From Streptomyces werraensis (GTDB taxonomy: Bacteria; Actinomycetota; Actinomycetes; Streptomycetales; Streptomycetaceae): a DNA stretch of 64,000 bases. Under the pieces are notes generated by a model. It did not search any database. It had not been told where the DNA came from and saw only the letters and a program-made list of their open reading frames with translations. Below, piece by piece: positions 22,578 through 30,199 of this stretch; the stretch's first letter is position 1; each line of letters begins with the position of its first letter. The DNA lies in NCBI GenBank assembly GCA_014656175.1, contig BNBX01000011.1, positions 1,420 through 65,419 on the forward strand, written 5' to 3'. The position numbers and the translations under genes are program-made.

Positions 22578-24046
22578 CATCCCGGACACGGCTGCCGCGC
22601 CCCGGCCGTCCCCGGGTCCGGTCGCTGCGGGCGCAGCTCACGCTGGCGAACGTCGTGCTGCTGGCGCTGGGCATCGTCGCCGCGACCGCGGTGAGCGTGC
22701 TCGGCATGCGGTACTACCTGCTCGACCAGATCGACACGGAGCTGGTCCGCACCCGCGACTCGATCGGCGGCTCGGAGCTGACGCTGCGGCAGATCGACTC
22801 GCTGAGCGCGCTGCGCTTCCTCCGCGACCGGGTGGACCCGGAGTGGAACCAGGACGGCGCCGACCCCGACTCCGTCTTCGCCGCCGTCGACCGCGAGGGC
22901 GAGCCGGTCCCCGTGTTCGGCTTCGCCCCGTCCCGGGCGCAGCGCGACCTGGCGGACGCGGTCGGCGACCCGGACGCGCTGATCCGGGACCCGGAGCCGC
23001 AGGACCTCACCGTGCGCGGCAACGCCTACCGGGTCACCGCGACCCGCCTCGCCGACGGCACCGGTGTCCTCATCGCCGGCTCCACCGAGCCGCTGCACGA
23101 GGGCGTCGCCAAGGCGGTCAGGCTCGACCTGGCCATCGGCACGCTGCTGCTGCTGGTGCTGGCCTGCCTCACCATGATGGGGGTGCGGCGGCGCATGCGG
23201 CCGCTGGAGGACATGGTGGAGACGTCGTCGGCGATCGCCGAGGGCGACCTGACCCGGCGCGTGCCCTCCAGCTGCGACACCTCCCTGGAGGTGGAGCAGC
23301 TGCGGCTGGCGCTCAACTCGATGCTCCAGCAGGTGGAGTCGGCGTACCGCACCCGGGAGTGCAGCGCGGCGCAGCTGCGAAGGTTCGTCGCCGACGCCTC
23401 CCACGAGCTGCGCACCCCGCTGGCCGCGATCCGCGGCTACCTCCAGCTCCACGAGCGGGGCATGCTGCGCGACCCCACCGAGCGCAAGCGGGCCTGGGAC
23501 CGGATGACGACCGAGTCCGACCGGATGGGGCGGCTGGTCGACGAGCTGCTGGTGCTGGCGCGCCTGGACCAGCGCCCGGAGCTGCGGAAGCGGAACGTGG
23601 ACGTGTGCCGGCTGGCGCGGGACGCGGCGCAGGACCTGCGGGTGCAGCAGCCGGACCGCCCGGTGCGGGTGGACGCGGACGGCGCGGTCCTGGTCCACGC
23701 CGACGAGGCGGGCCTGCGCCAGGTCCTGGGCAACCTGGTCGGCAACGTCCGCACGCACACCCCGGCGGACGTGCCGGTACGGCTCGGCGTCTCCCGCACG
23801 GACGGCGAGGTGCGGCTGTGGGTCACGGACGAGGGTCCGGGCCTCGCCCCGCAGGACGCGGCCCGGGTCTTCGACCGCTTCTTCCGCGCGGGCGGCGGCG
23901 CGGGCAGCGGCCTGGGCATGGCGATCGTCCAAGGCGTGGTCCACGCGCACGGCGGCGAGGTGACGGTGGACACGGCCCCGGGGAACGGCCTGACGGTCAC
24001 GGTGACGCTGCCGTCGTGCACGGAGGAGGCCGCGCGGGCGGACTGA
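22574..24046 (+). CDS. Sensor histidine kinase (HAMP-HisKA-HATPase)
   Basis: A 490-residue membrane kinase for the coupled OmpR regulator. The first helix (ANVVLLALGIVAATAVSVLG, about 22-45) and second helix (LAIGTLLLLVLACLTMMG, about 190-207) enclose an extracytoplasmic sensor of about 140 residues. A HAMP linker follows (RRMRPLEDMVETSSAIAEGD). HisKA contains the phospho-acceptor in FVADASHELRTPLAAIRGYL. The HATPase has NLVGNVRTHTP (N box), VTDEGPGL (G1), FDRFFRAGG (F box) and GSGLGMAIV (G2). It starts at GTG 22574, overlapping the regulator stop codon. Confidence 0.95.
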   Translation: MTSRTRLPRPGRPRVRSLRAQLTLANVVLLALGIVAATAVSVLGMRYYLLDQIDTELVRTRDSIGGSELTLRQIDSLSALRFLRDRVDPEWNQDGADPDSVFAAVDREGEPVPVFGFAPSRAQRDLADAVGDPDALIRDPEPQDLTVRGNAYRVTATRLADGTGVLIAGSTEPLHEGVAKAVRLDLAIGTLLLLVLACLTMMGVRRRMRPLEDMVETSSAIAEGDLTRRVPSSCDTSLEVEQLRLALNSMLQQVESAYRTRECSAAQLRRFVADASHELRTPLAAIRGYLQLHERGMLRDPTERKRAWDRMTTESDRMGRLVDELLVLARLDQRPELRKRNVDVCRLARDAAQDLRVQQPDRPVRVDADGAVLVHADEAGLRQVLGNLVGNVRTHTPADVPVRLGVSRTDGEVRLWVTDEGPGLAPQDAARVFDRFFRAGGGAGSGLGMAIVQGVVHAHGGEVTVDTAPGNGLTVTVTLPSCTEEAARAD

Positions 24047-24393
24047 GTGGGCGCCCCCGGGAGCGCGGCGGGCGGACGCTTCCCGGCCCGGCGCGAGGCC
24101 GGCCCCCGGACACCGCCCACCGGCCGCAGGCCGAGCGTCCCGGGGCAGCGCGCCGATCGCCGACCGCCCCAGGGAACAGCGCTGGCGGGCGCCCCCTACC
24201 GGCCCGGAGAGCCTGGGCCAAGCCCGCCGACCGGCCCTGCGGGCCGATCGCGGCCCGCCGCCGGCCCGGCGCGAGGCCGGCCCCGGAACACCGCCCACCG
24301 GCCGCAGGCCGAGCGTCCCGGGGCAGTACGCGGGTCATCCCCCGCGGGGGGCTGCCACCGGCCCGTCGCCGGAGGCGAACGCGTGTGCCGGTG
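24047..24393. repeat. 347-bp gene-free region with a 66-bp direct repeat
   Basis: Two copies of a 66-bp sequence occur at 24083-24148 and 24261-24326, 178 bp apart, differing at only a few bases. Each begins CCGGCCCGGCGCGAGGCCGG and ends GCGTCCCGGGGCAG. Each copy contains inverted segments (GGCCGCAGGCC, GGCCCGGCGCGAGGCCGG) able to form hairpins. It separates the kinase (+) from the convergent metallophosphoesterase (-), so it may provide termination. No gene is supported here. Confidence 0.75.
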
Positions 24394-25668
24394 CTACGCC
24401 TGGCGGGAGGCCAGTTCGATCACCGTGATGTCCGAGGGGGCGCCCACCCGGGTGGGCGGGCCCCAGGCGCCGGCGCCTCGGCTGACGTAGAGCTGGGTGT
24501 CGCCGTAGCGGTCGAGGCCCGCCACGGTCGGGTTCGCGCCGCGCGCGATCAGATTGCCCGGCCAGAGCTGGCCGCCGTGGGTGTGGCCCGAGAGCTGGAG
24601 GTCCACGCCGTGGTCGACGGCCTCGTGGATCTGCACCGGCTGGTGGGCCAGCAGCACGCACGCCCGCGCGCGGTCCCGGTCGCCGAGGGCGCGGGCGAAG
24701 TCCGGTCCCTGGCCCTCGTCCTCGCCTGCGACGTCGTTCACGCCCGCGAGGTCGAAGTGGGGCAGCTCCGTGCGGGCGTTCTCCAGCGGGTTCAGGCCGA
24801 GCCGGCGGACCTCCTCGACCCACTGCTCGGCGCCGGAGAAGTACTCGTGGTTGCCGGTGACGAAGAACGACCCGTGACGTGCCGTCAGCTGGGCCAGCGG
24901 GGCGGCCGCCGGGCCGAGGTCCTGCACGCTGCCGTCGACCAGGTCGCCGACGACCGCGATCAGGTCGGGCTGGGTCGAGTTGACCGTGTCGACGACCTTC
25001 TGCGCGAAGCCGCGCCCCAGCACCGGCCCCAGGTGGATGTCGCTGACCACGGCGATCCGGTAACCGTGTGCGGCGCGCGGCAGCTTGGCCAGCGGCACGG
25101 TGACCCGCTTGACCTTCGGCCCGCGCAGCACGCCGTAGGTCCCGTACCCGACGGTTCCGACCGCGGCCGCGGCGGCGGCTCCGCCGACGACCCGGGAGAC
25201 GAACAGCCGCCGGGAGGGGCCGTCGCCGGCTCCGGCGGTGTCCGTGGTCTCCGGCTCCTCCGCCGGGCCCTCGGCCTCCGGGTCCGCGCCCGCCGCGCGG
25301 CCGGCCGGTATCGGGGCGCGGGCCGGCGCCGGTGCGGACGTCCGCGCCCGCCGCTCCAGCACCCTGCGCAGCACGGGGCGGACCAGCTCACCGGCCAGCA
25401 GGGCCAGCAGCAGGTACAGGGTGAGGGCCAGCCACAGGTACCCCGGCCAGGCCAGCACGCGCTGCAGGGTGAACGGCGCCTCCGTGCGGGAGGCGACCAT
25501 GCCGCCGATGAACAGCAGCCACCCTCCGACGACCACCGCCGCGCCGATGCGGCGCACGGGGCCGGGCCCCGCCGTGGTGTCCCGGAAGAGTCGGCGCCAC
25601 ACGTACCAGTTGCCCGTCACCAGGACGGCGACGACCAGCAGTGCGACGAGTACGAAGACGATGGCCAC
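24394..25668 (-). CDS. Membrane-anchored metallophosphoesterase
   Basis: A 424-residue calcineurin-like phosphoesterase. The N-terminal ~105 residues hold three to four membrane helices (IVFVLVALLVVAVLVTGNWY, GAAVVVGGWLLFIGGMVAS, YLWLALTLYLLLALLAGELV). A Pro/Ala/Glu linker and a further hydrophobic stretch (GGAAAAAAVGTVGYGTYG) follow. The catalytic domain (about 200-420) has the dimetal motifs IAVVSDIHLG, VVGDLVDG, FVTGNHEY, LLAHQP and LSGHTHGGQ. Homologues of this layout (YkuE/YaeI-like) act on lipid A precursors or unknown phosphoesters. It follows the small membrane protein at 25701 by 32 bases, probably in one operon. Confidence 0.93.
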   Translation of the reverse strand: MAIVFVLVALLVVAVLVTGNWYVWRRLFRDTTAGPGPVRRIGAAVVVGGWLLFIGGMVASRTEAPFTLQRVLAWPGYLWLALTLYLLLALLAGELVRPVLRRVLERRARTSAPAPARAPIPAGRAAGADPEAEGPAEEPETTDTAGAGDGPSRRLFVSRVVGGAAAAAAVGTVGYGTYGVLRGPKVKRVTVPLAKLPRAAHGYRIAVVSDIHLGPVLGRGFAQKVVDTVNSTQPDLIAVVGDLVDGSVQDLGPAAAPLAQLTARHGSFFVTGNHEYFSGAEQWVEEVRRLGLNPLENARTELPHFDLAGVNDVAGEDEGQGPDFARALGDRDRARACVLLAHQPVQIHEAVDHGVDLQLSGHTHGGQLWPGNLIARGANPTVAGLDRYGDTQLYVSRGAGAWGPPTRVGAPSDITVIELASRQA

Positions 25669-25700
25669 GAGGCGGACTTCCCCTGCTTCCCGTTACGGCG

Positions 25701-25949
25701 TCACGAGGTCCGTGACGTCCGGCTCAATGCGCGCAGACCGCGCAACCCGATGCCCCCGACGACCGTCCCCAGTACGAAGGAGACGACGGCGAGCGTCAGG
25801 TGAACGAAGAAGTACGCCGTGGGGTGCCCGTCGTCGAAGGCGAGCCCACTGCTGTCCTTGACCAGGTTCTTGACGAAAGTGATCCAGATGACCCAGCTCC
25901 ACACCCCGAAGGCGAGCAGGAACCAGGAGACGGGGCGGCTGAGCTTCAT
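25701..25949 (-). CDS. SCO4848-family small membrane protein
   Basis: An 82-residue protein starting MKLSRPVSWFLLAFGVWSWV, with two membrane helices (WFLLAFGVWSWVIWITFV and AYFFVHLTLAVVSFVLGTVV) and a basic C-terminus. It matches what I recall as the SCO4848 family of streptomycete membrane proteins, function unknown. It lies upstream of the metallophosphoesterase in the same direction. It is divergent from the carboxypeptidase gene, which begins 91 bases away. Confidence 0.8.
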   Translation of the reverse strand: MKLSRPVSWFLLAFGVWSWVIWITFVKNLVKDSSGLAFDDGHPTAYFFVHLTLAVVSFVLGTVVGGIGLRGLRALSRTSRTS

Positions 25950-26027
25950 GCGTCCAGTATCGCCACGCGCTGTCCGGTTCCCTTCGCGGGGTGGGGACCG
26001 GGCGGGGACGTCCCCAGGGATGGCATG

Positions 26028-26040
26028 TACCTTGCGGACC
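26028..26040 (+). promoter_or_regulatory. Leaderless promoter -10 of the carboxypeptidase gene
   Basis: TACCTT (26028-26033), seven bases, then the GTG at 26041, with no ribosome site. The geometry is that of a leaderless transcript. Confidence 0.4.
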
Positions 26041-27315
26041 GTGCCCGCTACCGAGAAGACCGTCCGGCGCTCCGCGCTGATCGCCTCCGCCGTCCTGCTG
26101 TCCACCGCGCTGACCGCGCCGGCCGCCCTCGCGGCGCCCAAGCCGACGACGTCCCCGTCCGCCGTACCGCCGGCCCGGATGTCGACCGTGGGCGGGGAGC
26201 GGCTGGGCAGGCCGGGGACCCAGGTGAACCTGGCCGCCGGGGTGCCGGTGCTGCCGAAGGAGCTGTCCGCCCGGTCGTGGATCGTCGCGGACGCCGAGAG
26301 CGGCGACGTGCTCGCCGCGCACAACGCGCACTGGCGGATGGCCCCGGCGAGCACCCTGAAGATGCTGTTCGCCGACACGCTGCTGCCGAAGTGGCCGCGC
26401 ACGACGACGCACCGTGTGGAGCCCTCGGACCTGGCGGGTGTCGGCGCCGGGTCCAGCATGGTGGGCGTGAAGGAGGACGAGACGTACACCGTCCACGACC
26501 TGTGGCTCGGCGTCTTCCTGCGCTCCGGCAACGACGCCGTGCACGTGCTGTCCGCGATGAACGGCGGCGTGAAGAAGACCGTCGACGAGATGAACGAGCA
26601 CGCCGAGGAGCTGCAGGCCGGCGACACGCACGCCGTGAGCCCCGACGGCTACGACGCCCCGGGCCAGGTGTCCTCCGCGTACGACCTGACCCTGATCGCC
26701 CGCTCCGGGCTGCAGAAGAAGGACTTCCGGGAGTACTGCTCGACGGTGCGGGCGCAGTTCCCCGGGGAGACGAAGAAGAACAAGAAGGGCAAGCGGGTCC
26801 GCGGGTCCTTCGAGATCCAGAACACCAACCGGCTGCTCAGCGGCGACTACGACGTGCCCGTCTACCAGGGCATAGCCGGGGTGAAGAACGGCAACACCAC
26901 CAACGCCGGGGCGACCTTCACCGGGGTCGCCGAGCGCGACGGCAAGGTGCTGCTGGTGACCGTGATGAACCCGCAGAAGAAGGAGTCCAACGGGGTCTAC
27001 AAGGAGACCGCGCGCCTCTTCGACTGGGGCTTCGCCGCGGCCGGCAAGGTCGAGCCGGTGGGCGAGCTGGTGCCGCCGAAGAGCGTGGAGGAGGCGAACG
27101 CCGCGGCCGGTCCGTCCGCGTCGCCCGGCCAGGCGGGCGGCACCGGGACCGGGTCGAAGCCGGTGGCGAGCGCGCACACGGGCGGCGGCGCCGACGGCAT
27201 GGGTGTGGCGTTCGGCATCGCCGGCGGGGTGGTGGTGCTGCTCGCGGGCGGCACGTTCCTGGTCAACCGGCGCTGGCCGCTGCCGGACCTGGTGCGCCGC
27301 CGTTCCCGTCCGTGA
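26041..27315 (+). CDS. Secreted D-alanyl-D-alanine carboxypeptidase (S11, PBP5 type)
   Basis: Removes the terminal D-Ala of peptidoglycan stem peptides outside the cell. From GTG 26041 the signal peptide is VRRSALIASAVLLSTALTAP ending ALAA. The active-site SxxK is S104-K107 (APASTLKM) and the SxN motif is S162-G-N164 (LRSGNDAV). The third motif reads K282-N-G (GVKNGNTT) instead of the usual KTG. A Ser/Gly/Thr-rich linker and a C-terminal helix (GVAFGIAGGVVVLLAGGTFL) with a basic tail anchor it. GTG is preferred over the in-frame ATG at 26020 because the signal peptide begins right after it. Its 3' end overlaps the convergent YihY gene by 53 bp. Confidence 0.92.
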   Translation: MPATEKTVRRSALIASAVLLSTALTAPAALAAPKPTTSPSAVPPARMSTVGGERLGRPGTQVNLAAGVPVLPKELSARSWIVADAESGDVLAAHNAHWRMAPASTLKMLFADTLLPKWPRTTTHRVEPSDLAGVGAGSSMVGVKEDETYTVHDLWLGVFLRSGNDAVHVLSAMNGGVKKTVDEMNEHAEELQAGDTHAVSPDGYDAPGQVSSAYDLTLIARSGLQKKDFREYCSTVRAQFPGETKKNKKGKRVRGSFEIQNTNRLLSGDYDVPVYQGIAGVKNGNTTNAGATFTGVAERDGKVLLVTVMNPQKKESNGVYKETARLFDWGFAAAGKVEPVGELVPPKSVEEANAAAGPSASPGQAGGTGTGSKPVASAHTGGGADGMGVAFGIAGGVVVLLAGGTFLVNRRWPLPDLVRRRSRP

Positions 27316-28180
27316 CCTCGGCGGCCTCGTCGTCCTTGCTCGGGGTGGCCGTCCAGGCCGCGCAGAACAGGACGAGTTTGGTGGTGAGGTTGATCCACAG
27401 CAGCAGCGCCACGGGGACACCGAAAGCGCCGTACATGCTCTTCGCGGCGACGCCCTGGATGTAGCCGCTGAGCAGCAGTTTCAGCAGTTCGAAGCCGACG
27501 GCGCCGGTGAGCGCGGCGACGGTCAGCCGGCGCCGGGAGGGCTCGACGCCGGGCAGCAGGGTGAGAACGTAGAGCAGGAGCAGGAAGTCGGTGCCGGCGG
27601 CGACGGCGAACGCGGCGATCTGCAGGATCACCCCGCCCCAGCCGCCCTTCTCCAGTCCGGCGGCGTCGCTGATCCGTCCGACCAGGGCGGTGGCGACGGC
27701 GGAGGCGGCCAGGGTGACGAGGACCGCGCCGCCGAGGCCGACGAGGATGCCCGCGTCCTTGCCCTTGCGCAGCAGAGGGTTCTCCTCGTCGTCGGGCAGC
27801 TCCCACACCGCGCGCAGGCACTCCCGCATGGAGCCGGCCCAGCTGATCCCGGTGAACACCAGGGCGGCGCCGGCGATCAGGCCCACGGTGCCCGCGTTGG
27901 CCGCCAGCTCCCCGACGTCGAGCTGGTCGGAGATGCCGGGCACCTGGTCGGTGATGGTGTTCTGGAGGGTGTCCTGGCGCTCCTTGCCGAGGGTCGCCGC
28001 GCCGATCGCGGCGGCCACGGTGAGCAGCGGGAACAGCGCGACGAAGCTGCGGAACGTCATCGCCGCGGCGAGCCGCGTCCAGTGCACCCGGTCCAGCCGC
28101 TCGAACGACCGCCACGCGTGCGTGAGCGACAGCCGGGTCACCCAGGGCCCCACCACAGGGAGCTTCTTCAGCCAGTCCAC
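27263..28180 (-). CDS. YihY/BrkB-family membrane protein
   Basis: A 305-residue integral membrane protein with six or so helices. It has the family hallmark near the first helix (HWTRLAAAMTFRSFVALFPL) and the later GFELLKLLLSGYIQGVAAKS and YGAFGVPVALLLWINLTTKL segments. The family is widespread but its function is not established. Here it is the last gene of a coupled minus-strand set (PAP2, UbiA, GtrA, YihY; the GtrA stop lies 13 bases inside this gene). The context suggests a role connected with polyprenyl-phosphate-linked sugars. The C-terminal ~25 residues are a Gly/Ala/Asp tail overlapping the carboxypeptidase gene. Confidence 0.9.
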   Translation of the reverse strand: MDWLKKLPVVGPWVTRLSLTHAWRSFERLDRVHWTRLAAAMTFRSFVALFPLLTVAAAIGAATLGKERQDTLQNTITDQVPGISDQLDVGELAANAGTVGLIAGAALVFTGISWAGSMRECLRAVWELPDDEENPLLRKGKDAGILVGLGGAVLVTLAASAVATALVGRISDAAGLEKGGWGGVILQIAAFAVAAGTDFLLLLYVLTLLPGVEPSRRRLTVAALTGAVGFELLKLLLSGYIQGVAAKSMYGAFGVPVALLLWINLTTKLVLFCAAWTATPSKDDEAAEVTDGNGGAPGPAAASAG

Positions 28181-28605
28181 GATCCGACTCTGCCCGCATC
28201 ACGGAAGACCAATGTCCTGGTCCCCCAGAAACGGACGACGGTGGCCAGTGCCATACCGACCACCGCCCCGGACACGGTGTCCGCGCGCTGCGAGGTGTAG
28301 CCCAGCCCGTAGTGGCTGACGGCGAGGCAGAGGAGCTGTACGGCGGCGCCGGCGAGGTTGACGGCGAAGAACACCGCGAACGGGCGGGCGCCGCGCACGC
28401 GCCGGTCGCGGTAGGTGCCGTGGGCGTTGGCCGTGTAGGCGACGGTGCAGCCGGCGACGAAGGACAGCGCCTTCGCGGTGAGCGGCCCGAGTCCGCCGGG
28501 GCCGCGCAGATACGTGAAGAGGGCGAGGTCGACGGCGTAGGCGAGGAGGCCGGCGGTCGCGAAGCCGAGGAGCTCCCGCCGGTGCCGGCGCAGGCGGTCC
28601 CTCAC
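28168..28605 (-). CDS. GtrA-family membrane protein
   Basis: A 145-residue protein with four helices (LLGFATAGLLAYAVDLALFT, LTAKALSFVAGCTVAYTANA, AVFFAVNLAGAAVQLLCLAV, AVVGMALATVVRFWGTRTLV). The C-terminal FWGTRTLVFR is the standard GtrA ending. GtrA proteins are thought to move or help use polyprenyl-phosphate-linked sugars across the membrane; in mycobacteria a GtrA protein (Rv3789) sits next to dprE1-dprE2. Here GTG 28605 overlaps the UbiA stop by GTGA, placing it in the arabinose-lipid cluster. Confidence 0.92.
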   Translation of the reverse strand: MRDRLRRHRRELLGFATAGLLAYAVDLALFTYLRGPGGLGPLTAKALSFVAGCTVAYTANAHGTYRDRRVRGARPFAVFFAVNLAGAAVQLLCLAVSHYGLGYTSQRADTVSGAVVGMALATVVRFWGTRTLVFRDAGRVGSWTG

Positions 28606-29537
28606 CAGTCGGCCACCGCCAGGGCGTACATCGCCGCCCACACCAGGCCGATGAGGGCGAGGGCGCGGTCGCCGAGGACCACGTCCTCGGGTTCGCCCGC
28701 GGTGCCCCGGTCGGCGAAGACGGCGTAGCGCAGCACGGCGAGGACGAAGGCGACGACGGACAGCTGGCGCCAGGGCAGCACGCTGGTGTGCGGCACGCCG
28801 CCCTCCTCCAGGGCCCACAGGCAGTAGCCGAGGACGGCGACCCCGGCCGCGAGCTGCCACACGAAGCGCAGGTAGCCGGTGGTGTACTCGGTGAGCAGCG
28901 CGCGCGTGGCTCCCCCGTTCCCGGCGAGCTGCACGGCCTCGGAGTAGCGCTTGGCGGCGACCATGAACAGGGCGCCGAAGCCGGTGGTGATGAGGAACCA
29001 GCGGGACAGCGGGATGCCGAGGGCGAGCCCGCCGGCCGTCGCGCGCATCACGAACCCGGCGGTGACGACGGCGAGATCGACGACGAGGACGTGCTTGAGG
29101 CTGACGCAGTAGGCCAGTTGCATCACGAGGTAGCCGGCGAGCAGCGCGGCCAGCTCCGGCGGGCACAGCAGCGCGGCGGCGGCCGGGGCGAGCACGCCGA
29201 GGGTGATTCCGGCGGCGTAGGCGGCGGGCACCGGGACCTGTCCGGCGGCGACCGGGCGGCGGCACTTGACGGGGTGGGCGCGGTCGGCCTCGGCGTCGCG
29301 CGCGTCGTTGACCAGGTAGACGGCGGCGGCGCAGGCGGTGAACAGCGTGAACACCAGTGCGAGCCGGGTCAGGGCGTGCGCGGTGAAGAGGACGCCCGCG
29401 GCGGCCGGGGCGGCGGCCACCAGGACGTTCTTGACCCACTGCTTGGGGCGCGCGGTGCGCAGCAGGCCGGTGAGGAGCCCGCCCCGGACGGACGGTTCCG
29501 CCCGTTCCCGCTCGGGGCGCTCGCGCAGCAGCGTCAC
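28602..29537 (-). CDS. UbiA-family decaprenyl-phosphate phosphoribosyltransferase
   Basis: Predicted to join phosphoribosyl pyrophosphate to polyprenyl phosphate, giving polyprenyl-phosphoryl-5-phosphoribose, the first membrane step of the DPA pathway (mycobacterial Rv3806c). The 311-residue protein has about nine helices. PKQWVKNVLV near residue 31 and the Mg-binding NDxxDxxxD (N77, D78, D81, D85 in LVNDARDAEADR), followed by HPVKCRRPVAAGQ, are diagnostic of this UbiA subgroup. The second aspartate region is SLKHVLVVDLAVV. GTG 29537 overlaps the phosphatase stop codon, and its own stop overlaps gtrA, so the three are coupled. Confidence 0.93.
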   Translation of the reverse strand: MTLLRERPERERAEPSVRGGLLTGLLRTARPKQWVKNVLVAAAPAAAGVLFTAHALTRLALVFTLFTACAAAVYLVNDARDAEADRAHPVKCRRPVAAGQVPVPAAYAAGITLGVLAPAAAALLCPPELAALLAGYLVMQLAYCVSLKHVLVVDLAVVTAGFVMRATAGGLALGIPLSRWFLITTGFGALFMVAAKRYSEAVQLAGNGGATRALLTEYTTGYLRFVWQLAAGVAVLGYCLWALEEGGVPHTSVLPWRQLSVVAFVLAVLRYAVFADRGTAGEPEDVVLGDRALALIGLVWAAMYALAVADW

Positions 29538-30076
29538 GCCGTGCCTCCCGTCATCCAGCGGGCGCCGAGCCGGGCGGTGAGCGCGCCGAGGGCGGCGCCG
29601 GCGGCGACGTCCGACGGGTAGTGGACGCCGGCCACCAGCCGGGACACGCACACGGCGGCGGCCAGCGGCGGCACCGCGCGGGCGCCGAGCGCGCCGAAGG
29701 CGACGGCGGCGGCCGCGGCGGAGGTGGCGTGGGAGCTGGGGAAGGAGTGCCGTCCGACGGTTCCGACCAGGGGCTCGACATGAGCCGGGCGGGGGCGGCG
29801 CACGACCCGTTTCACCACGGAACTCGCCGCGTGCGCGCCCGCGGTGAGCGCGGTGCCGCGCAGCCAGGCGCCGCGCCGGGGTCGGTCCACGACGGCGCCC
29901 GCGAGGCCCGCCGCGACCCACACGGCGCCGTGCTCCCCCGCCCAGGACAGGGCGCGCGCGGCCCCGGCCACGCGCGGGTCGGAGCCGCACGCCCTGAGCG
30001 CGGAGACGATCCGGTGGTCCACCCCGTGGAGACCGCGGGGCCGGAAGAGGTCGTGCTGGTCGTCCATGTGGCTCAC
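29534..30076 (-). CDS. PAP2-family phosphatase, likely polyprenyl-phosphoribose 5-phosphatase
   Basis: A 180-residue type 2 phosphatidic-acid phosphatase. The three motifs are visible: KRVVRRPRP, SFPSSHATS and SRLVAGVHYPSDV, containing the nucleophilic and acid/base histidines. It has about four hydrophobic segments. In mycobacteria the equivalent gene (Rv3807c) beside the UbiA gene removes the 5-phosphate of decaprenyl-phosphoryl-phosphoribose, and the same role is inferred here from its coupled position. GTG 30076 follows GGGGGTG. It heads the minus-strand operon and is divergent from dprE1. Confidence 0.9.
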   Translation of the reverse strand: MSHMDDQHDLFRPRGLHGVDHRIVSALRACGSDPRVAGAARALSWAGEHGAVWVAAGLAGAVVDRPRRGAWLRGTALTAGAHAASSVVKRVVRRPRPAHVEPLVGTVGRHSFPSSHATSAAAAAVAFGALGARAVPPLAAAVCVSRLVAGVHYPSDVAAGAALGALTARLGARWMTGGTA

Positions 30077-30150
30077 TGTTCACCCCCGGCGCACCGGAAT
30101 TCCATCGCTTCGGGACGACATCCCATTAATCACCCGTTTCGGGGACGGGA

Positions 30151-30178
30151 TTGACGTTTCAAAACCAACGGCTAACAG
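30151..30178 (+). promoter_or_regulatory. Candidate dprE1 promoter
   Basis: TTGACG (30151-30156), 16 bases, TAACAG (30173-30178), in an unusually A/T-rich stretch of the 123-bp divergent region between the phosphatase and dprE1. It would give a 5' leader of about 15 bases. Confidence 0.45.
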
Positions 30179-30199
30179 AGGGGCGATACGGTCGCCGTC

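Noticed and set aside
24047..24490. Possible small gene in the repeat region after the histidine kinase
   Set aside because: The frame crosses both copies of the direct repeat and the 3' end of the metallophosphoesterase and has no recognisable protein features.
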